64,000 nt of DNA from Phycisphaeraceae bacterium (lineage in GTDB: Bacteria > Planctomycetota > Phycisphaerae > Phycisphaerales > UBA1924): the NCBI GenBank assembly GCA_019636615.1, contig JAHBXF010000002.1, forward strand, positions 126,001 through 190,000, in the 5' to 3' direction. The notes under the pieces are model-generated. The model was not told the DNA's origin, did not search any database, and saw only the letters and a list, made by a program, of their open reading frames with translations. The position numbers were made by a program, and so were the translations under genes. Shown piece after piece: positions 16,965 through 26,033 of this stretch; within the stretch, counting starts at the first letter, position 1; every line of letters starts with the position of its first letter.

Positions 16965-18947
16965 TCAGTTCTGGTGGCCGGCGGGGGCGTGGACCTGTTC
17001 GCCGGGGAACTGCTTGATGCCGTCCTGCTTGTTGGTGCGGCCGGTGCCCTTGGCAACGGGGCTGCGCTCGGGGATGACGAACTCGCTGTTGGGCAGCGTG
17101 TCGTTGTGACGGATGGCGGCGTCGGCGGCGGCGAGCATGGTGTCGTCGCTGTTCTCGTAGAGGTCGCGGAAGCGGTGCTGGATCTCGACTTCGGCGATGT
17201 CGAAGAAGTGCAGCGCGGCGGCTTTATCCCGCAGAAACTCGGTGTCGCCCGAGCCGTTGCCCGCGTGGCTCTGTAGGTCGGCGTCGAGTTTGGCCAGGGT
17301 GCAGGCGAAAGCGTGGAGGTACATGGCGACATCCGCCATGCGGGCCTGAACCGCCTGCCGCTCGAGCATCTTCACGTCGTACTTCTTGCTCATCACCTTG
17401 AACTTGTGGCTGTGCTCGCGCGTGAGCGCCGCGAGACGCTCGCCGTGCACGGCCAACTCGGCCGACTTGATCCTGGTGAGGCGTTTGAGCGCGGGCCGCA
17501 CGCCCAGGAACACTTCGAGGCCCAGGGGAATGGCCCGTTTCATCACGGCCGGGCGGAAGGTGTTGCGCAGGGCCTTGGCGACGAACGCGCCGAACGACTC
17601 GCCCTCTTCCTTGAGCAGGGCGCTGCGTACGCCGAGCATCATCTCGGCCAGTTGCTTGCCGCCGTAGCCAAAGACGTACGACTGCATCACCTCGTTGGCG
17701 CCTTCAACGATGAGGTTGATGCGGGAATCGCGGAAGACGCGCTCCACCTCGTTCTCGGTCATGTACGACTCGCCGCCCATGATCTGCAGGGCGTCGTTGG
17801 CGACCCGCCAGCCCATCTCGGAGCAGAAGACCTTGCAGATGGCCGTTTCGACCTGGATGTCTTCGTCGCCGCGGTCGAGCATGCCCGTGGTCATGTACAG
17901 CACGGCGTCCATGGCGTAGGTGAGCGCGGCCATATGCGCCACGCGCACGCGCACGAGTTCTTTGTCTGCCAGGGGGGCCTTGAACTGGAACCGGGTGCGC
18001 GACCACTTGGTGGATTGGTCCATCGCCTTGCGGGCGCCGCCCAGCATGCCCGCCGAGAGGGTGCAGCGGCCGTAGTTCAGGCACGAGAGGGCCATCTGAA
18101 GGCCGCGTCCCTCTTTGCCCAGGAGGTGGTCTTTGTGCACGCGCACACCGTGGAAGCGGATGCGGGCCTGCCACGTGCCGCGGATGCCGCACTTGCTGCG
18201 GTTTTTCTGGTAGATTTCAACGCCATCCATCCACGGGTGGAGGACCAGCGCGGAGATCTTGCCCTGGCCGTCGTCGCGCTTCTCGCGGGCCATGACGGTG
18301 AAGAGGCCCGAGATCGCGCCGCTGGTGGCCCACTTCTTCTCGCCGTAGACCAGGAAGTCATCGCCGTCTTTGACGAAGTATGTTTCCTGCCCGCCGGCGT
18401 CGCAGCCGACGTTGGGCTCGGAGAGGCAGAACGCGCTGAGCCAGTCTTTTGCGAGGTGGGGCAGCCACTTGGCTTTCTGCTCGGGGGTGCCGTAGAGCAT
18501 CACGGCCTTGCAGCCGATGGACTGGTGCGCCGAGACAAGCACCGCTGTTGAACCGCAGGAGTGGCCGATGCACTCGAGCACCCGGTTGTACGACGTGATG
18601 CCCATGCCCAGCCCGCCGAACTCTTTGGGGATGGTCATCCCGAGCACGCCGAGCTGGAAGAGACGGTCGATCACCCAGCGAGGGATCTCCTGCTCCTGAT
18701 CGATGAGGATGGCGGGGTGCTCGTTGCGCAGGTATTCTTCGAGGCGGGCGAGCAACTGGTCGCACTCTGCCTGTTCACGGGCGGTGGTTGTGGGGTATGG
18801 GAAGTAGAACTCTTCCTTCACGTTCCCCCAGAAGAGGTTCTTCACCGGGCCCATCTTGGTCGGTTCGGCGCCGAGCCATTCTTCAGCCTGCTCGATGAGC
18901 GTGCGGTCGGCGGCGGAGATGCCCTTGAGGTCTTTGAGGCTGGACAT
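16965..18947 (-). CDS. Acyl-CoA dehydrogenase, long form (ACADVL/ACAD9-like)
   Basis: A 660-residue flavoprotein, much longer than the 380-aa short-chain enzymes. An N-terminal extension (1-75) leads to the dehydrogenase core: LGVLGMTIPKEFGGLGMG, FCLSEPNVGCDAGG (flavin-binding loop), KKWATSGAISGLFTVMAR, and IMGGESYMTENEVERVFRD ... INLIVEGANEVM, in which the Glu of VEGANE is the likely catalytic base. A C-terminal helical domain of about 200 residues follows, as in very-long-chain (membrane-associated) enzymes. It takes part in fatty-acid beta-oxidation. The site AGGAG precedes the ATG. The enoyl-CoA hydratase gene lies 66 bases upstream on the same strand, so the two probably form a beta-oxidation unit. 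Confidence 0.88.
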   Translation of the reverse strand: MSSLKDLKGISAADRTLIEQAEEWLGAEPTKMGPVKNLFWGNVKEEFYFPYPTTTAREQAECDQLLARLEEYLRNEHPAILIDQEQEIPRWVIDRLFQLGVLGMTIPKEFGGLGMGITSYNRVLECIGHSCGSTAVLVSAHQSIGCKAVMLYGTPEQKAKWLPHLAKDWLSAFCLSEPNVGCDAGGQETYFVKDGDDFLVYGEKKWATSGAISGLFTVMAREKRDDGQGKISALVLHPWMDGVEIYQKNRSKCGIRGTWQARIRFHGVRVHKDHLLGKEGRGLQMALSCLNYGRCTLSAGMLGGARKAMDQSTKWSRTRFQFKAPLADKELVRVRVAHMAALTYAMDAVLYMTTGMLDRGDEDIQVETAICKVFCSEMGWRVANDALQIMGGESYMTENEVERVFRDSRINLIVEGANEVMQSYVFGYGGKQLAEMMLGVRSALLKEEGESFGAFVAKALRNTFRPAVMKRAIPLGLEVFLGVRPALKRLTRIKSAELAVHGERLAALTREHSHKFKVMSKKYDVKMLERQAVQARMADVAMYLHAFACTLAKLDADLQSHAGNGSGDTEFLRDKAAALHFFDIAEVEIQHRFRDLYENSDDTMLAAADAAIRHNDTLPNSEFVIPERSPVAKGTGRTNKQDGIKQFPGEQVHAPAGHQN

Positions 18948-19013
18948 GGCGGAGACGCTCCTGACGTGGTGTGGAGTTCGGGCAGAGGGAACGGGCGGCC
19001 GGGGGGCGAGGGG

Positions 19014-19958
19014 TTACTTCCTGGGAGTAGCCTTCGCAAAGAAGTTTGCGATGGCTTCACGCCCGGCCGGGGTGCTCCGCAATCGTATCAGGTGACGACG
19101 CTCGGTTTCGAGTGCCGCCTGCCAGCCGCGTGAAAGCCCCGCATCGACCGCCGCGAGGACGGCGGCTCTCGGACCTTGGGTGTCGGCTGCCTGGAGTCTT
19201 TGGAGTGATTCCAGACTCTGCCGCGCCGTGTGGGGGCGGACCAATGGATGGGCGGTGCTCGACCGGCCGACCCACCGCAGGGGGGCTCCGTCGCGGGGCA
19301 GGGGGGCAAGCCGCTCGGCGGCGACCAGCCATCGGCACGCCTCGTCGAGAAGGGAAGATGAGTCCGCGGCCACCGCGTCAAAGAGCCCCGCCTCGCACGC
19401 TTTGTCGAAGAGCATGGGGGTGCCCGACATGGTCATCGATATGGCGGCCTCGGGCTCCATTCTTGCAGGAAGCAGGTTGGTGCCACCCCAGCCCGGGCAG
19501 ATCGAGAGGCCCGCTTCGGGCAGGCCGACCGGGTAAGGCTTGCCGGGTTGGCCGTCTCGCGCGGCGGGAGGGGCGGCCACGAGACCATCGCAGTGCATCG
19601 CGAGTTCGAGCCCGCCTCCCAACGCCGCGCCGTTGATCGCGGCCACCGTGGGGCAGGGAAGTTGCGAGAGCCGACCGAAGACGGCCGATCCGTAGGCCAG
19701 ATAACGGTCGAGTTGATCGTCGTCGAGTTCCTGAATGGCTTTGAGGTCTGCCCCCGCGACGAAGACCCGCTCGGAGGCCGACCGCAGGACGAGGCCCCGG
19801 GCCGAGGAGGGAACACGCGCGAGCGCGGCATCGAGTTCCTGAATCAGCGAAAGATCAAGCACGACCACGGGTTTGCCCGGCTGTTCGAGCGTGAGTGTGT
19901 AGATGCCCGCGAAGGGTCCGGAGTCGATCTGCTCGAGCGGCAAGGGCTGGTTGGTCAT
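19014..19958 (-). CDS. Enoyl-CoA hydratase/isomerase family protein
   Basis: A 314-residue crotonase-fold enzyme. The oxyanion-hole segments are RVFVAGADLKAI and NGAALGGGLELAMHCD; the following LPEAGLSICPGWGGTNLLP carries the usual catalytic Glu. These features resemble the hydratase half of FadJ/FadB. The C-terminal part (about 200-314) is longer than in simple hydratases and is helical. It is upstream of the long acyl-CoA dehydrogenase, so the pair likely serves beta-oxidation. TATAAT lies only 7 bases before the ATG, which would give a leaderless message. Confidence 0.85.
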   Translation of the reverse strand: MTNQPLPLEQIDSGPFAGIYTLTLEQPGKPVVVLDLSLIQELDAALARVPSSARGLVLRSASERVFVAGADLKAIQELDDDQLDRYLAYGSAVFGRLSQLPCPTVAAINGAALGGGLELAMHCDGLVAAPPAARDGQPGKPYPVGLPEAGLSICPGWGGTNLLPARMEPEAAISMTMSGTPMLFDKACEAGLFDAVAADSSSLLDEACRWLVAAERLAPLPRDGAPLRWVGRSSTAHPLVRPHTARQSLESLQRLQAADTQGPRAAVLAAVDAGLSRGWQAALETERRHLIRLRSTPAGREAIANFFAKATPRK

Positions 19959-19965
19959 GCCGCGG

Positions 19966-19971
19966 ATTATA
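19966..19971 (-). promoter_or_regulatory. TATAAT -10 element directly before the enoyl-CoA hydratase start
   Basis: The minus strand has a perfect -10 hexamer TATAAT with 7 bases between it and the ATG at 19958. Transcription would begin at or next to the start codon, giving a leaderless mRNA. No good -35 is seen at 17 bases (CCACGC), and no Shine-Dalgarno fits in the 5' leader. Confidence 0.35.
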
Positions 19972-20005
19972 AGGAGAGCCGTGGGTCCGCGTGGGGGCCG
20001 CGGCC

Positions 20006-22069
20006 TCAGGAGGGAGAATCAGCCAGAGCGAGCGCGGCCGAGATGGACTCCAGGAGTTCTTCGAAGCGGAAGGGCTTGGCGAGGATGATGCTGCGGGTGT
20101 CGCCGGAAATAGCGTCGACCGATCCGCCGCTGATCATGAGCGCCGGCACGCGCGAGCCTTTCTCTCGCAGCGCCCGCAGAGTCTCAGAGCCGTTCATCAC
20201 GGGCATGTCCTGATCGAGTATGAGCAGCCTGACCCGGTCGCCCAGTTCCATCGCGAGTTCGAGGGCCTTGGCCCCGTCGTTGGCGGTGACCACCTGCACG
20301 CCGAGGGCGCTGAGCCTCATCGCCATGAGGTCGCGCACGGCCCGGGTATCTTCGGCGACCAGGACAACCCCGCCGTGCATCGGGGCAAGACGTGTGACCA
20401 CGTCCACCTTGTGCTTGTCGGGGATCTCGGAAGGATCGATCCTGGGGAGTGTGACGGTGAAGGTGGTTCCCTGTCCGGGGATCGAGGCGACCTTGGCATC
20501 GCCCTTGTGCTGCTTGACGATTCCTGAGACAATCGCCAGGCCCAGCCCCGTGCCCTGCCCTCTGGGCTTGGTCGAGAAGAAGGGCTCGAAGACACGGTTG
20601 ATGACTTCGGGCGGGATGCCCTCTCCTGAGTCGGCGACCGTGAGCACGCACGAGCAGGGGTCGCCCTGAGCCTGGCGCAGGCCGATCGCGACCCTGCCCG
20701 ATGCGGGTATGGCGTCGCGGGCGTTGAGCATGAGGTTCAGCACCAACTGGTGGAGTTTGCCCCTGTCGCCCAGCACCCAGACATTGGGGTCTACTCCCGA
20801 GGAATCTACCGTGATCCGCGCCGGGTAGAGGCCCTTGAACGCGTGCAGTGTATCGGTGATCACTTCGCTGAAGTTTGTGGGCGCAGCCACGGTCGGTTCG
20901 CGGCGTGCGAATGTCAGGAGCGACTTGGTCGTCTGGCCCGCTTGCTCGGCCGCGAGCCGCAGCGCCGTGAGGTATTCTGTGAGCGGGCTGTCGTCGGGTA
21001 CTTGCGACGAAATGATGGAGAGGTAGCCGTAAATCGCGGTGAGTTGGTTGTTGATGTCGTGGGCGATGCCGCTGGCGAGTTGGCCGATGGCGTCCATTTT
21101 CTGCGATTGCCGCAGCGATTCTTCGAGAATCGCACGCTCGCTCACATCATGAACCGCCAGGCTGACACCGATGACACCCGAGGAACCGCTGAAAACCGGC
21201 TGAACACTCACGTGCCAGACCCGGGGGTTGGCCGAACCGGGCATCATGGCCGACACCTCGATGTTGGTGCGGGTTTCGCCGGTCGTCAGGGCCCGCATGC
21301 ACATGGGGTGCAGGTGCGGCGCGAGTTCGGGCAGGGCTGTCAGGAACGGCTTGCCGACGACATTCGCCCCGCTGTCACGGTCTGCGAGTTTCAGCATCAT
21401 CGAGTTGATCCGCTGGATGGCCAGTTCGGTATCGAGGAAGCACAACCCCGTCGGGGTTGAGGCGTACACGGCTTCGAGTTCTGCCAGCCGCAGCAACGTG
21501 TGCTCTTCCGCGGCCTTCTGCGTGCGGACGGCCTGCTCGAGCGCCGACGTGCGTTCGAGAACCCGGGTCTCGAGCAGCCGCTGGTTTTCTTCGAGCAGGC
21601 GCTGGGCCTCGGCCCGCCGGGATATCTCCCCGGCCAGCGAGTCGTTCGCTCGGCTCAGTTCCGAAGGGCTCGGCAGCCGCAGCGCGTGCGGGATCATCGG
21701 CCAGAGGGCCACGGCTGTCGCGATGGAGATCGCGCCCGTCGCCGCCTTGATCACCCCGTCGAATCGGTACATGGGGTGCCAATAGGCCACAATCCCCAGC
21801 ACGTGCGTGGTGCCGCAGAAAAGAATGAAGAGCGCGAACATGCCGAACAGCCAGCGGAAGGCCAGGTCTTTGCGGCGACGCATGAAGAACGCCAGCGCGA
21901 CCGGGATTGAAAAATACGCCATCGCGATCACGGCATCAGACACGACATGCAGCCAGATGATCTCGGCGCGGTCGCCGACGCACCTGGCACGCGCCACAAA
22001 GTCGGTGGTAAAGAGGTTCTTGAAAAATCCACCCTCCGCCGGTGTGCACAGCAGACAGTCTTCGAGCAT
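20006..22069 (-). CDS. Hybrid histidine kinase with ethylene-receptor-like (ETR1-type) membrane domain
   Basis: A 687-residue protein from ATG 22069 (GGGGAG just upstream). Three membrane helices (about 40-63, 71-95 and 105-128) match the ethylene-binding domain. VSDAVIAMAYFSIP has Asp45 and Tyr52, FCGTTHVLGIV has Cys85 and His89, and Lys108 sits in the third helix. These correspond to ETR1 Asp25, Tyr32, Cys65, His69 and Lys91, where Cys and His bind Cu(I). Next come a coiled coil (145-195), a PAS domain (195-310), HisKA with His337 (SGIAHDINNQ), an HATPase with GQGTGLGLA, and a receiver with Asp619 and Lys665. Membrane sensing of ethylene or another small hydrophobic ligand is expected. No output protein is adjacent. 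Confidence 0.85.
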   Translation of the reverse strand: MLEDCLLCTPAEGGFFKNLFTTDFVARARCVGDRAEIIWLHVVSDAVIAMAYFSIPVALAFFMRRRKDLAFRWLFGMFALFILFCGTTHVLGIVAYWHPMYRFDGVIKAATGAISIATAVALWPMIPHALRLPSPSELSRANDSLAGEISRRAEAQRLLEENQRLLETRVLERTSALEQAVRTQKAAEEHTLLRLAELEAVYASTPTGLCFLDTELAIQRINSMMLKLADRDSGANVVGKPFLTALPELAPHLHPMCMRALTTGETRTNIEVSAMMPGSANPRVWHVSVQPVFSGSSGVIGVSLAVHDVSERAILEESLRQSQKMDAIGQLASGIAHDINNQLTAIYGYLSIISSQVPDDSPLTEYLTALRLAAEQAGQTTKSLLTFARREPTVAAPTNFSEVITDTLHAFKGLYPARITVDSSGVDPNVWVLGDRGKLHQLVLNLMLNARDAIPASGRVAIGLRQAQGDPCSCVLTVADSGEGIPPEVINRVFEPFFSTKPRGQGTGLGLAIVSGIVKQHKGDAKVASIPGQGTTFTVTLPRIDPSEIPDKHKVDVVTRLAPMHGGVVLVAEDTRAVRDLMAMRLSALGVQVVTANDGAKALELAMELGDRVRLLILDQDMPVMNGSETLRALREKGSRVPALMISGGSVDAISGDTRSIILAKPFRFEELLESISAALALADSPS

Positions 22070-22611
22070 GGCCGACTCCCCTTCCCGCGCGGCAACCTTT
22101 GGACGATCGCCATGAGCGGTCGCAGACGCTTCAAAACTGGGCTGTATATACATCCCAAGAGGTCTTGAATTGACACGCCGCTCGTCGAATGATAGTTGCT
22201 CTGAGTTCCAAGGGGCGTGCCGGGCAGGGCAGGAATGAGACCCTGTTGTCGCGTAAAGGCTGCTGTCTCTTCTCATCGCTGTTTCACTCGGCCTGGCATG
22301 AACTGTTCGCGCACATGTGTGTGCGTGTCTTGCATCCGACTTGCGCTCGTACTTCGCATGTCATGCGCCCGCCATCCGAACTGAGCGCGAGTGATCAGTT
22401 GGTCGAAGCATCGATCGCCGTCGCAACCAATGGCTCGCCTCGCCATCACGCACGGTCGAAGAGTCGGCGACTCGTCTGGTCGTCTGCCCCCCGCGCGGCC
22501 GGCTTCTACCCGGTCTGGGCTTTGGCGCGCAGGCCCACCGCGTGGCGACATGCCCTGCCCGTCGATCCCGCTCGCTGGTGCCGGGGCGAATGCCTCATAC
22601 CTTTGAGTCGC
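22070..22611. other. Intergenic region between divergent genes
   Basis: About 540 bases between the hybrid kinase start and the chosen start of the ferredoxin-TPR gene. A plus-strand TTGACA (22170-22175) with GATAGT 15 bases on could be a promoter, and the minus strand has TATATA at 22145-22150. The downstream frame is open from 22189, so part of this stretch may encode the N-terminus of the plus-strand protein if translation starts earlier (for example 22363). I see no RNA gene or repeat. Confidence 0.4.
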
Positions 22612-24723
22612 ATGACTACGGCCAGACACGATGCGGGCGGGTGTGGAGAGGGTGGCGCCACCGCTGCCCGGAGCGGACGCACCCTGCCGCTTCAGGTGCT
22701 GCCCGGCGGCGCCAGGCCGCAGGGGCCCGCGGGTGCATCTCAGGTGCGCAAGTCGCGCATGGGCAAGTGGCGAGCGGTCGTTCTGGCCCTTGTCAATGTG
22801 CTCATGGCCGCGCACATCATCCAGTGGCTCATCACGGGCATGACACTGGGCCCGGTCGAGCCATCCGAAGCGATGTACACCCTCGAACGCGGGGAGTTGA
22901 ACCCCGGATTTGTCTTCTTCGTGGCCGCGCTCACGGCGACTTTTCTCTTTGGCCGGTTCTTCTGCGGCTGGGGGTGCCACGTGGTCGCGTTGCAGGATGC
23001 CTGCACGTGGTTCATGAACAGGCTCGGGGTTCGGCCCAGACCGTTCCGATCCAGGCTCTTGATGTGGGCTCCGCTGCTGCTCGCGCTCTACATGTTCGTC
23101 TGGCCCACGTTCAAGCGCGAGGCCCTCTTCCCGCTCCTGCGCTGGGCCGGGGTGCAGTCTCCATACTGGCTTGAAGAACCTCCGCCCTTCCCGGGCATCA
23201 CGCCGCACTTCTTCGTTGAAAACTTCTGGGCGACATTCCCCCCCTGGTATGTCGCGATTCCCTTCCTGGCGGTGTGCGGCTTTGCGGCTGTCTACTTCCT
23301 CGGGTCGAAGGGGTTCTGCACTTATGGCTGCCCATACGGCGGGTTCTTTGCACCCGTTGACCGCGTGGCCATCGGCCGGATCGTGGTGACCGATGCCTGC
23401 AACGGTTGCGGTCATTGCACGGCGGTGTGCAGTTCCAACGTTCGTGTTCACCAGGAAGTGAAAGACTTTGGCAAGATCGTTGACCCCGGCTGCATGAAGT
23501 GTCTCGACTGCGTGAGCATCTGCCCGAATGATGCGCTGAAGTTCTCGTTCGCCTCACCCGCGGTTTTCACCCGGGGCCGCACCGAGGCCGCCAAAGCGGG
23601 GGCCACGCAGCGCCCTCCCTATGACCTGACGTGGTGGGGGGACCTGGCGCTTTTCACGGTGGGTCTTGGGCTCTTTGTCTCTTTCCGTGGCATGTTCGAC
23701 ATGGTGCCCCTGCTCATGGCCGGCGGCATCGCCGCCATCGGCGCGTTCGGCGCGTGGAAACTCTGGCACCTGATCTTGAGCCCCAACGTGCGCCTGCAGA
23801 GCCTGCTGCTGAAGAACAAGGGGTCGCTGCGTCCCGCCGGGGTTGTCTTCGGCGTTGCCACCCTCCTCATGCTCGCCGTGGCGGTCTGGGGTGGAACGGT
23901 GAACTACCACCGCTGGCAGGGCGACATGCTCGATACACGCGTGGCGGTGCCGTACGAAGTGGTCTTCGCCCCCGGCTATGCGCCACGCCCCGAAGACAAG
24001 GCGCTCGCCGAGCGGGCGCTCGCACACCTCGAACGATCGGGGGCTCCGGCTGAGGGGGGCATCGGCTGGAAGCACCTCCCCGCGACGAAGGTGCGCATGG
24101 CGTGGCTCCACGCCGTCGCTGGAGACTTTGAATGGGCCGAACGTCGGCTGACACAGGCCATCGACGAGGGCACGCCAAACGGCGACATGGTCTTTTCTCT
24201 CGCACGCATTTACATGCTCTCGGGCCGGCCGCCGCAGGACGGCAAGGCCCTGTACGAACGGGTGCTGGAGAAAAACCCCAGGCTCGATGTCGTCCGGGTG
24301 GCCCTCGCGGGGATGGAGTTGCAGTTCGGCGGCGGCGACATCGCGGCAAGGCACGCGGCGATGGTTCTTGAACGGGCCGACACCGCGCTGCCGGGAGACC
24401 TCGTGCGCGCGGCCGAGATCATGATCGATGCCGGGCGTCCGCGCGACGCCTTGACGGCCATGGAACGGGCGGTGAACACCCGCCCGAATGTCGCCCTGCT
24501 CCGCGCGGGGCTGGCGCAGGCCGCGCGATTCAGCGGCGATCTTCCCAGAGCGGTGACGGAGTTGCGCCGCGCCACCGAACTGGCTGAAGAGCAGCTCGTG
24601 TTCCACATCCGACTGATCGAAACCCTCGCCGAGATGGGCGACATCAAGGGCGCTCAAGAGGCCGAGGCCAGAGCGGTCGAGATTCAGAGGCGCATCCAGC
24701 AGCGGATGGCCCCGCCCCGTTGA
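22612..24723 (+). CDS. Membrane 4Fe-4S ferredoxin protein (NapH/CcoG-like) fused to TPR repeats
   Basis: A protein of about 703 residues; the start is uncertain because the frame is open further upstream and no Shine-Dalgarno is clear. Helices near 53-72, 98-115 and 150-165 flank FFCGWGC, and another lies at about 212-231, followed by FCTYGCPYGG. Two ferredoxin clusters come next (CNGCGHCTAVC, about 263-273; CMKCLDCVSICP, about 294-305). Further helices lie near 345-400 and 425-445. This is the NapH/MauN/CcoG architecture, which moves electrons across or at the membrane. From about 480 onward there are TPR-like helices (LARIYMLSGRPPQDGKALYERV, and so on), an unusual addition. No partner oxidoreductase lies beside it. 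The electron-transfer class is well supported; the partner is not known. Confidence 0.8.
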   Translation: MTTARHDAGGCGEGGATAARSGRTLPLQVLPGGARPQGPAGASQVRKSRMGKWRAVVLALVNVLMAAHIIQWLITGMTLGPVEPSEAMYTLERGELNPGFVFFVAALTATFLFGRFFCGWGCHVVALQDACTWFMNRLGVRPRPFRSRLLMWAPLLLALYMFVWPTFKREALFPLLRWAGVQSPYWLEEPPPFPGITPHFFVENFWATFPPWYVAIPFLAVCGFAAVYFLGSKGFCTYGCPYGGFFAPVDRVAIGRIVVTDACNGCGHCTAVCSSNVRVHQEVKDFGKIVDPGCMKCLDCVSICPNDALKFSFASPAVFTRGRTEAAKAGATQRPPYDLTWWGDLALFTVGLGLFVSFRGMFDMVPLLMAGGIAAIGAFGAWKLWHLILSPNVRLQSLLLKNKGSLRPAGVVFGVATLLMLAVAVWGGTVNYHRWQGDMLDTRVAVPYEVVFAPGYAPRPEDKALAERALAHLERSGAPAEGGIGWKHLPATKVRMAWLHAVAGDFEWAERRLTQAIDEGTPNGDMVFSLARIYMLSGRPPQDGKALYERVLEKNPRLDVVRVALAGMELQFGGGDIAARHAAMVLERADTALPGDLVRAAEIMIDAGRPRDALTAMERAVNTRPNVALLRAGLAQAARFSGDLPRAVTELRRATELAEEQLVFHIRLIETLAEMGDIKGAQEAEARAVEIQRRIQQRMAPPR

Positions 24724-24745
24724 GCGCGGCGTGCCTGACCGGGGT

Positions 24746-25843
24746 TCAGTCTTCGTCGAAGACGGGCAGGGCGCAGTGTCCGCCGTTCTTGGCGTGGTAG
24801 TCCTGGTGATATTCCTCGGCCTGGTAGAACGTGGGGGCGGGCGCCGCGACTACCTGCGTCACGATGGGGCGCGTCTTGTAGTAGAGTTTCTCCCGCAGGT
24901 GCGCGATATACGCCCGGGCTTGTTCGTACTGCTCGGGCGAGTCGGCGAAAATCGCCGAGCGGTATTGCGTGCCGACATCGGGGCCCTGGCGGTTGAGTTG
25001 GGTCGCGTCGTGAAAGCGGAAGAAGTGCTTGAGCAGGTCGTTGTAGGTGATGCGTGCGGGGTCAAAGACCACGCGCACGGTCTCGGCGTGACCGGTGCGG
25101 CCCGTGCACACCTGTTTGTAGGTGGGGTTCGAGACGGTCCCTCCCTGGTAGCCGCTGACCACATCGATGACGCCCGGGAGTTGCTGGAAGCGGTCTTCCA
25201 CACCCCAGAAGCAGCCGCCGCCGAAGTACGCGGTCTGCGTTTTCACGGGCTGCGCGGCGGGGGGCAGTTCTTCGCCCTTCTCATGAAACGTCAGCGACGC
25301 GGAGTTGAGGCAGTAGCGCAGCCCCGTGGGGGCCGGGCCGTCGCCGAAGACATGGCCCAGGTGGCCATCGCAGCGGGCGCACAGAATCTCGGTGCGGATC
25401 ATCCCGTGAGAGGTGTCGCGCACGGTCGCGATGTGGGCGTGGTCGTAGGGTTTGTAGAAACTCGGCCAGCCGGTGCCTGAGTTGAACTTGGCGTCGCTGG
25501 CGAAGAGGGGCAGGCTGCACAGTTTGCACACATACACGCCCTCTTTCTTGTTGTCGAGCAGGTTGCCGCAGAAGGCGGGCTCTGTTCCCTTCTTCAGAAG
25601 CACCCGGGCCTCTTCGGGCGAGAGGTTGCGGGCGAGTTCTTCGATGCGTTCTTTGCTCAGGGGCGTGATGTCGTGCATCGTGCCCGAGTATGAAGGGCCT
25701 TTGGGCGCGTTGGCGTTGTCGGTCATGGTCTTGGTCCCGGGGCGTGCGGTTTCGGGGCCGCTGTCCCGTGTCAGAGAGAAGGTCATCGCCGCGGCGGCCG
25801 AGGCGGCGCAGAGAAAAAGAATGAACAGGGCTGTGGGTTTCAT
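24746..25843 (-). CDS. msrBA: Exported MsrB-MsrA fusion, peptide-methionine sulfoxide reductase
   Basis: A 365-residue bifunctional enzyme. Residues 1-20 form a hydrophobic signal or anchor. The MsrB domain (about 60-190) has the zinc cysteines CKLC (106/109) and CARC (155/158), a likely resolving Cys92, and the catalytic Cys178 in LRYCLNSASL. The MsrA domain (about 200-360) begins with AYFGGGCFWG, where Cys211 is catalytic, and ends near GGHCALPVF with a probable resolving cysteine. The domain order is B then A, the reverse of most fusions. It reduces both R- and S-methionine sulfoxide in extracytoplasmic proteins using thioredoxin-type electrons. It lies convergent to the ferredoxin-TPR gene, whose stop is 22 bases away. 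Confidence 0.93.
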   Translation of the reverse strand: MKPTALFILFLCAASAAAAMTFSLTRDSGPETARPGTKTMTDNANAPKGPSYSGTMHDITPLSKERIEELARNLSPEEARVLLKKGTEPAFCGNLLDNKKEGVYVCKLCSLPLFASDAKFNSGTGWPSFYKPYDHAHIATVRDTSHGMIRTEILCARCDGHLGHVFGDGPAPTGLRYCLNSASLTFHEKGEELPPAAQPVKTQTAYFGGGCFWGVEDRFQQLPGVIDVVSGYQGGTVSNPTYKQVCTGRTGHAETVRVVFDPARITYNDLLKHFFRFHDATQLNRQGPDVGTQYRSAIFADSPEQYEQARAYIAHLREKLYYKTRPIVTQVVAAPAPTFYQAEEYHQDYHAKNGGHCALPVFDED

Positions 25844-26033
25844 CTGTGGGCCTCAATCCGGCCTGCGTTGCTGGCCAAAGCAGAAGCGGGGGTGTCGCGG
25901 GTCACATTCATGTCGGGTCTCGAGCGCGGGGTCGTGCTGGTATTCGTTCGCGGGCAGAGATTGGACGTTGCCGGTGGCCGGGAAGTTCGCTCACGACCTT
26001 CGAGAGGCCCCGGGCGGTGCAAAGCAGAGCATT

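Noticed and set aside
17313..18551. 412-codon plus-strand frame opposite the acyl-CoA dehydrogenase
   Set aside because: Composition mirrors the complement of a clear flavoprotein; no start signal or family match.
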